Assembly (NCBI GenBank): GCA_034433615.1
Contig: DAOUAJ010000341.1
Location: 1 to 9,088 of the forward strand
Direction: 5' to 3'
From: DAOUAJ01 sp034433615
GTDB taxonomy: Bacteria > Chloroflexota > Anaerolineae > DUEN01
DNA length: 9,088 nucleotides
The position numbers were made by a program, and so were the translations under genes. How positions within the stretch are numbered: the first letter of the stretch is position 1; every line of letters starts with the position of its first letter. The notes beneath the pieces are model-generated. The model made no database searches and had not been told where the DNA came from. It saw nothing but the letters and a program-made list of their open reading frames with translations. Below, in pieces: positions 5,646 to 9,088 of this stretch.

Positions 5646-6191
5646 CTACTGCGGCTCCAGATTGTACGTCAGGCTGGTGATCAGCCAGCGCCCACCGCGG
5701 CGGGCAAAGGTCCAACGATCGCCGGCCTCAGCCCTCTCCGAACCGATCTGCGTCGTCGTGGTCACCACGGCCGTATCGCCAGTAATGGTGGCCTCCACGA
5801 CGGGATGGGCGACCGTCTGCGGCGCGCCGGGGAACACCAGCACCACGTAGCGCTCGCGAATGGCGTCCTTCCCTTGCCAGCGTGCATCGTCCCCCGGCTG
5901 ATCCGGCGTGTGCCGGGCATCCACTACCTCTCCATCTTCGGCCCAGATCTCCATCAGGCGATCAATATCCTGGGCGACGATCGCTTCAGCCTCGGCATTC
6001 AGCAACTGGCGGATGGCCTCCTCGTCAGTAGTAGGTAGGGGAGTCGGTGTGCGCAAGGCCGGCGTCGGCGTGGGTGGTCGCTGAGGCGTAGCCGGCCGGC
6101 CACAGGCGGCCAGCAAGAAAAACGCGATCAGACACCCACACATCATCAAGGAGCTTCCTATATAACCAATGCCTGACTTCCTGTCCATCAT
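5646..6191 (-). CDS. NTF2/SnoaL-like lipoprotein
   Basis: The protein has 181 residues from the start chosen here. The N-terminal signal peptide ends in the lipobox LLAAC with C30 as the lipidated cysteine. A Pro/Thr-rich linker follows (about 34-56), then a domain of about 125 residues with the look of the NTF2/SnoaL/DUF4440 fold: EEAIRQLLNAEAEAIVAQDI, LMEIWAEDGEVVD, GKDAIRERY, a strand pair around VEATITGDTAVVTTTTQ, and RWTFARRGGRWLITSLTY. Such domains bind small molecules or act as non-catalytic modules, and no catalytic residues can be assigned. The frame also has an ATG two codons earlier (6197), but AAGGG (6203-6199) sits only one base from that ATG and 7 bases from the one at 6191. The gene begins about 14 bases after the SMP-30-family stop (6206), so the two are co-transcribed and end at the hairpin at 5563-5611. 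Confidence 0.8.
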   Translation of the reverse strand: MMDRKSGIGYIGSSLMMCGCLIAFFLLAACGRPATPQRPPTPTPALRTPTPLPTTDEEAIRQLLNAEAEAIVAQDIDRLMEIWAEDGEVVDARHTPDQPGDDARWQGKDAIRERYVVLVFPGAPQTVAHPVVEATITGDTAVVTTTTQIGSERAEAGDRWTFARRGGRWLITSLTYNLEPQ

Positions 6192-6198
6192 GGTCATA

Positions 6199-6203
6199 CC
6201 CTT
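6199..6203 (-). promoter_or_regulatory. Ribosome binding site that decides the lipoprotein start
   Basis: AAGGG on the minus strand lies 7 bases before the ATG at 6191 but only 1 base before the ATG at 6197. Normal spacing therefore favours 6191. Confidence 0.55.
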
Positions 6204-6205
6204 GC

Positions 6206-7051
6206 TCAGAACGCTACCGGCAGCCCGGGCACCCTCGTCCGCACCCGGTACAGCGACGTGCGCGCGGTAATGTACAGCGTCTGCCGGTCCTCGTCACCCC
6301 AGGCGCAGTTGGCCGGCCGTTCCGGCGTCACGATCACCCCCAGCAGCTCGCCGTCCGGCTCGAAGACCCACACCCCCGTCGCGCCCGTAACGTACAGATG
6401 CCCTTCTGTGTCAATCTTCATGCCGTCGGGAGAGCCAGGTTGGGGGTGATCCATGTCGGCGATAATGCGAGAGTTGGCCAGCGTCCCGTCCGGGCGCACG
6501 TCGAAAGCGCGCACGTGGCGGCGCGGCGAGTCGTCAATGTACAGCACCGCCTCATCAGGAGAGAACGCCAGCCCGTTCGGACGGTCGAAGTCGTCCACGA
6601 GCAGCTCCAGCGTGCCATCAGGCAGGATGCGGTAGACGCCGTTGCACGGCTGCTCTCGCTGTTCTGGCTCGATGCCGTAAGGTGGATCGGTAAAGTAGAT
6701 GGTGCCATCCGACTCGACGACCACGTCGTTGGGGCTGTTCAGCCGCCGGCCCTGGTAACGCTCAGCCAGGGCGACGATGGTGCCGTCGGCCTCGGTGCGG
6801 GAGACGCGGCGGTTGCCGTGCTCGCAGGCGATCAGGCGGCCTTGCCGGTCCAGCGTCAGTCCGTTGGAGTTGCCGCTGGGCTCGCGCCATACCTCGACTC
6901 GGCCGTCTGGCGTCCACTTGTAGATGCGGCTGGCCGGGATGTCCGAGAAGAGCAGATAGCCATCCGGGTGCCACACCGGGCCTTCGGTGAACTGGAATCC
7001 GGTAGCGATGCATTCGGGATCGCCGGGCTCGATCAGTGACTTCAGTTTCAT
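6206..7051 (-). CDS. SMP-30/gluconolactonase/LRE family protein (six-bladed beta-propeller)
   Basis: This 281-residue protein has the SMP-30/gluconolactonase propeller pattern. Putative metal and active-site residues are E23 (TEGPVW), N108 (LNSPNDVV), N159 (DRPNGLAFSPDE) and D209 (GSPDGMKID), spaced as in characterised family members. Repeated blade signatures include GRLIACEHGNRRVSR, DGTIYFTDPPYGI and GHLYVTGATGVWVFEPDG. Relatives hydrolyse lactones such as gluconolactone, or organophosphates; the substrate here cannot be read from sequence. There is no signal peptide, so it is probably cytoplasmic. The frame is open upstream to 7117, but I start at 7051 (MKLKSLIEPG). GGGAGGGG stands just ahead of that ATG, and the promoter -10 at 7113-7108 lies inside the possible extension. 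It is the first gene of a two-gene unit with the SnoaL-like lipoprotein and is divergent from argG. Confidence 0.9.
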   Translation of the reverse strand: MKLKSLIEPGDPECIATGFQFTEGPVWHPDGYLLFSDIPASRIYKWTPDGRVEVWREPSGNSNGLTLDRQGRLIACEHGNRRVSRTEADGTIVALAERYQGRRLNSPNDVVVESDGTIYFTDPPYGIEPEQREQPCNGVYRILPDGTLELLVDDFDRPNGLAFSPDEAVLYIDDSPRRHVRAFDVRPDGTLANSRIIADMDHPQPGSPDGMKIDTEGHLYVTGATGVWVFEPDGELLGVIVTPERPANCAWGDEDRQTLYITARTSLYRVRTRVPGLPVAF

Positions 7052-7107
7052 GGTCCCCTCCCTGCTATGTCTACCTCGGGCGATTGCGTAGAGTTGCCCG
7101 TGCTCAG

Positions 7108-7135
7108 ATTGTACCACAGCTGGGCGGGGGGCAAA
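7108..7135 (-). promoter_or_regulatory. Promoter of the SMP-30-family operon
   Basis: On the minus strand TGG-TACAAT (7116-7108) is an extended -10 element. The -35 is weak (TTTGCC, 7135-7130, 16-base spacer). Transcription would start near 7101, about 50 bases before the ATG at 7051. It stands back to back with the argG promoter, whose -10 is 45 bases away. Confidence 0.65.
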
Positions 7136-7154
7136 GTTTTCCTGCGCGTGGATG

Positions 7155-7163
7155 TGGTATAAT
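7155..7163 (+). promoter_or_regulatory. Extended -10 promoter of argG
   Basis: TGG-TATAAT is a perfect -10 hexamer with the TGn extension. No good -35 is present at the right distance (AGTTTT at 7135-7140 is the best). An extended -10 can compensate for that. Transcription would start near 7170, giving a leader of about 40 bases. Confidence 0.8.
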
Positions 7164-7172
7164 ATTGCAACC

Positions 7173-7191
7173 CTGAACCGACTCGATTCAG
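7173..7191 (+). promoter_or_regulatory. 19-base dyad in the argG leader, candidate operator
   Basis: CTGAA-C-CGA-C-TCG-A-TTCAG is symmetrical around 7182 with one mismatched pair (7178/7186). It begins only a few bases after the predicted transcription start. A repressor bound here could block argG transcription. It does not match the ArgR box, in which TGAA and TTCA are separated by 6 bases rather than the 9 found here. Confidence 0.45.
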
Positions 7192-7210
7192 TTGTGAGGA
7201 GAAAGCTCTT

Positions 7211-8479
7211 ATGCCTGCTGACAAAACCAAAATCAACAAGGTCGTCCTGGCCTACTCCGGTGGGCTGGACACGTCAATTATCGTCCCCTGGCTGCGCGAG
7301 AACTATCACTGTGAGGTGGTCTGTTTCTGCGCGAACATTGGCCAGGAAGATGATCTCTCAGGCATCGAGGCAAAAGCCATCGCCTCGGGCGCCAGCAAGT
7401 GCTACGTGGAGGACCTCCGCCTCGAGTTCCTGACCCATTACGTCTTTCCTACCATGCAGGCGGGCGCCATTTACGAGCGAAAGTACCTGCTGGGCACGTC
7501 TATGGCGCGGCCGCTGATCGCCAAACGCCAGGTGGAGATCGCCGAGCTGGAACGTGCAGAGGCGGTGGCCCACGGTTGTACCGGCAAGGGCAACGACCAG
7601 GTCCGTTTCGAGCTGACTTACCAGGCGCTCAACCCGCGGCTGGCGGTGATCGCGCCCTGGCGGGAATGGACGATTCGCGGCCGAGAGGACGCGCTGGATT
7701 ACGCCCTTGAACACAACGTGCCGGTGACAGCCACCCGGAAGTCCATCTACTCGCGGGATTCGAACCTCTGGCATCTCAGCCACGAGGGAGGCATGTTGGA
7801 GAACCCCTGGCAGGAGCCGGAGGAGGCCATGTACCAGCTCACCGTGGCTCCCGAGCAGGCGCCCGATGAGCCAGAGTACATTACCATTGACTTTCAGCAG
7901 GGCACGCCCACTCATATCAATGGCACGGCTATGGGGCCGATCGAGCTGGTGACCATGCTCAACCAGCTCGGCGCCAAACACGGGATCGGCCGGGTGGACC
8001 TGGTGGAGAACCGACTGGTGGGCATGAAATCGCATGGGGTGTACGAGACCCCTGGCGGCACCATCCTGGTGGAGGCTCACCAGGCGCTGGAGCAACTCTG
8101 CCTGGACCGGGAGACGCTGCACTACAAGCAACAAGTGGCTCTCAAATATGCCGACCTGGTCTACAACGGTCAGTGGTTCACGCCGCTGCGCGAGGCGCTG
8201 GATGCCTTCGTGAAGGTCACGCAGCAAAACGTCACCGGCACGGTACGCTTGAAGCTGTACAAGGGCAACGTCATTCTGGTGGGCCGCAAGGCACCCATGA
8301 GCCTCTACCGCGAAGATTACGCGACCTTCGGCGAGGAGGACGTTTACAATCAGAAGGATGCCGAAGGCTTCATCAAGCTGTTTGGCCTCCCACTGAAGGT
8401 GCGAGCGTTGGTAGACATTGAGGGTACAGGCCAGAGCCAGTGGCGCAGCCCGAACTACAGCCAGTTCAAGCGGGACTGA
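7211..8479 (+). CDS. argG: Argininosuccinate synthase
   Basis: ArgG joins citrulline and aspartate using ATP to give argininosuccinate, AMP and pyrophosphate, the penultimate step of arginine synthesis, in the cytoplasm. The 422-residue protein has the N-type ATP pyrophosphatase loop AYSGGLDTS (14-22), the conserved HGCTGKGNDQVRFE (121-134) for substrate binding, SIYSRDSNLW (178-187) and LSHEGGMLENPW. The C-terminal multimerisation part includes NRLVGMKSHGVYETPGGTIL and KLYKGN. It is full length, somewhat longer than the common form of about 400 residues. The start at 7211 is supported by AGGAG (7197-7201), 9 bases upstream, and by distance to the PP-loop. argJ follows 92 bases after the stop on the same strand, making a likely arg operon. 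The extended -10 promoter at 7155 and the dyad at 7173-7191 are candidate control sites. Confidence 0.98.
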   Translation: MPADKTKINKVVLAYSGGLDTSIIVPWLRENYHCEVVCFCANIGQEDDLSGIEAKAIASGASKCYVEDLRLEFLTHYVFPTMQAGAIYERKYLLGTSMARPLIAKRQVEIAELERAEAVAHGCTGKGNDQVRFELTYQALNPRLAVIAPWREWTIRGREDALDYALEHNVPVTATRKSIYSRDSNLWHLSHEGGMLENPWQEPEEAMYQLTVAPEQAPDEPEYITIDFQQGTPTHINGTAMGPIELVTMLNQLGAKHGIGRVDLVENRLVGMKSHGVYETPGGTILVEAHQALEQLCLDRETLHYKQQVALKYADLVYNGQWFTPLREALDAFVKVTQQNVTGTVRLKLYKGNVILVGRKAPMSLYREDYATFGEEDVYNQKDAEGFIKLFGLPLKVRALVDIEGTGQSQWRSPNYSQFKRD

Positions 8480-8481
8480 AC

Positions 8482-8557
8482 CGTAAAACGTAATGAGTAA
8501 AACGTGAAGGGCAGGGAGCCTATCGCCTCGCGCTTCACGTTTTACGTTTCACGGGAG
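8482..8557. repeat. Short-word repeat hairpin between argG and argJ
   Basis: GTAAAACGTGAAG (8497-8509) and CTTCACGTTTTAC (8533-8545) are a perfect 13-base inverted repeat with a 23-base loop. The same word recurs around it: CGTAAAACGT at 8482-8491, and GTTTCACG at 8546-8553 on the other arm. No T-run follows, so it is more likely an intercistronic transcript structure or a dispersed repeat than a full terminator. It ends just before the argJ ribosome binding site. Confidence 0.7.
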
Positions 8558-8571
8558 ATGAGGAGAGGTCC

Positions 8572-9088
8572 ATGCACAGACTCAATACACCTTCTGTCAC
8601 TTCCGTTTCCGGCTTCCAGGCCGCGGGTGTGGCGGCTGGCATCAAGGCATCAGGGGATCGCGATTTAGCCCTGATTGTATCAGAGGGGCCGTGTAGCGCA
8701 GCCGCCATCTTCACCCAAAATCGCTTTGCGGCTGCTCCCGTGTCCTACGACCGCACCGTCATCACGATGAACCCAGGCGGCATCCGGGCTGTGGTCATCA
8801 ATAGCGGCTGCGCCAACGCCTGCACCGGCACCGAGGGTATGGCCAACGCCCGACGCATGGCAGAGATGGTCGAATACGCGCTGAGCCTGGGTCCCCACAG
8901 TTGCCTGGTGATGTCTACTGGTGTTATTGGTGTTCAGTTGCCAATGGACAAAGTGCAACGGGGTGTTCAGGAAGCAGTGGCGGCACTTAGCCCATTCGGC
9001 GGAAGCGATGCCGCCCGCGCCATCATGACCACAGACACCCGGCCTAAAACGGCGGGCGTACAAGTGGAGATCGAGGGGGCAACCATCA
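8572..9088 (+). CDS. argJ: Bifunctional glutamate N-acetyltransferase/amino-acid acetyltransferase, N-terminal part
   Basis: The first 172 codons of argJ are present (about 40% of the usual length of roughly 400) and the gene runs off the right edge. ArgJ moves the acetyl group of N-acetylornithine to glutamate, and in bifunctional forms also makes N-acetylglutamate from acetyl-CoA, forming the cyclic arginine pathway. Diagnostic segments are VSGFQAAGVAAGIKASGDRD near the N-terminus, FTQNRFAAAPV, VVINSGCANACTG (74-86) and MSTGVIG, with T116-G117 at the place of the oxyanion-hole residues of the family. The autocleavage site and its threonine nucleophile (in the NMATML-type motif) lie beyond the window. 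AGGAGAGG (8561-8568) just before the ATG fixes the start. Position 80 has Cys where many homologues have Asn. Confidence 0.95.
   Translation, partial: MHRLNTPSVTSVSGFQAAGVAAGIKASGDRDLALIVSEGPCSAAAIFTQNRFAAAPVSYDRTVITMNPGGIRAVVINSGCANACTGTEGMANARRMAEMVEYALSLGPHSCLVMSTGVIGVQLPMDKVQRGVQEAVAALSPFGGSDAARAIMTTDTRPKTAGVQVEIEGATI

Noticed and set aside
6398..7039. 213-codon plus-strand frame opposite the SMP-30-family gene
   Set aside because: Same reason: a shadow of a well-supported gene with no recognisable domain or ribosome binding site.
7173..7191. ArgR box before argG
   Set aside because: The TGAA and TTCA halves are 9 bases apart instead of 6 and the centre is GC-rich, so it does not fit the ArgR consensus; kept only as an unassigned dyad.
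7358..8227. 289-codon minus-strand frame opposite argG
   Set aside because: argG is unmistakable on the other strand; the opposing frame has no family features.

Overview
The window is GC-rich bacterial chromosome and looks like Chloroflexota, probably an Anaerolineae-type lineage. This placement is inference. It rests on secreted proteins and lipoproteins with Pro/Thr-rich linkers right after the lipobox, extended -10 promoters of the TGGTATAAT type, a VIT-VWA secreted protein with a Chloroflexota-like C-terminal module, and ArgG/ArgJ of that general type. No rRNA, tRNA, transposase, phage gene or CRISPR array was seen.

Layout. From the left edge to about 7.05 kb every gene is on the minus strand. 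In order of coordinates these are: the N-terminal part of a DEDDh exonuclease (possibly a DinG-type exonuclease-helicase) cut by the window edge; a HicB-family antitoxin preceded by what looks like the last piece of a broken hicA toxin gene; a lipoprotein cupredoxin; an RskA-type anti-sigma factor and its ECF sigma factor, overlapping by ATGA and served by a near-consensus TTGACA-17-GATACT promoter; a 742-residue secreted VIT-VWA protein; and a two-gene unit of an SMP-30/gluconolactonase-family protein followed by an NTF2/SnoaL-like lipoprotein, closed by a strong hairpin plus T-run terminator. A divergent promoter region at about 7.05-7.21 kb then switches the strand. On the plus strand come argG (argininosuccinate synthase) and the first 172 codons of argJ (bifunctional ornithine acetyltransferase), two arginine biosynthesis genes separated by a repeat-built hairpin.

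How the genes fit together. Three modules are clear: arginine biosynthesis (argG-argJ), an envelope/extracytoplasmic signalling pair (ECF sigma and RskA), and a set of exported proteins (cupredoxin lipoprotein, VIT-VWA protein, SnoaL-like lipoprotein). Whether the sigma/anti-sigma pair controls the neighbouring exported proteins cannot be told from sequence alone.

I did not find a convincing undescribed multi-gene system. The most unusual signals are non-coding: a pair of related near-perfect palindromes at 5523-5611 whose stem differences are partly compensatory, one of them acting as a terminator; short-word repeat hairpins at 934-967 and 8482-8557; dyads in the leaders of argG and the cupredoxin gene; and the hicA relic joined to an intact hicB.
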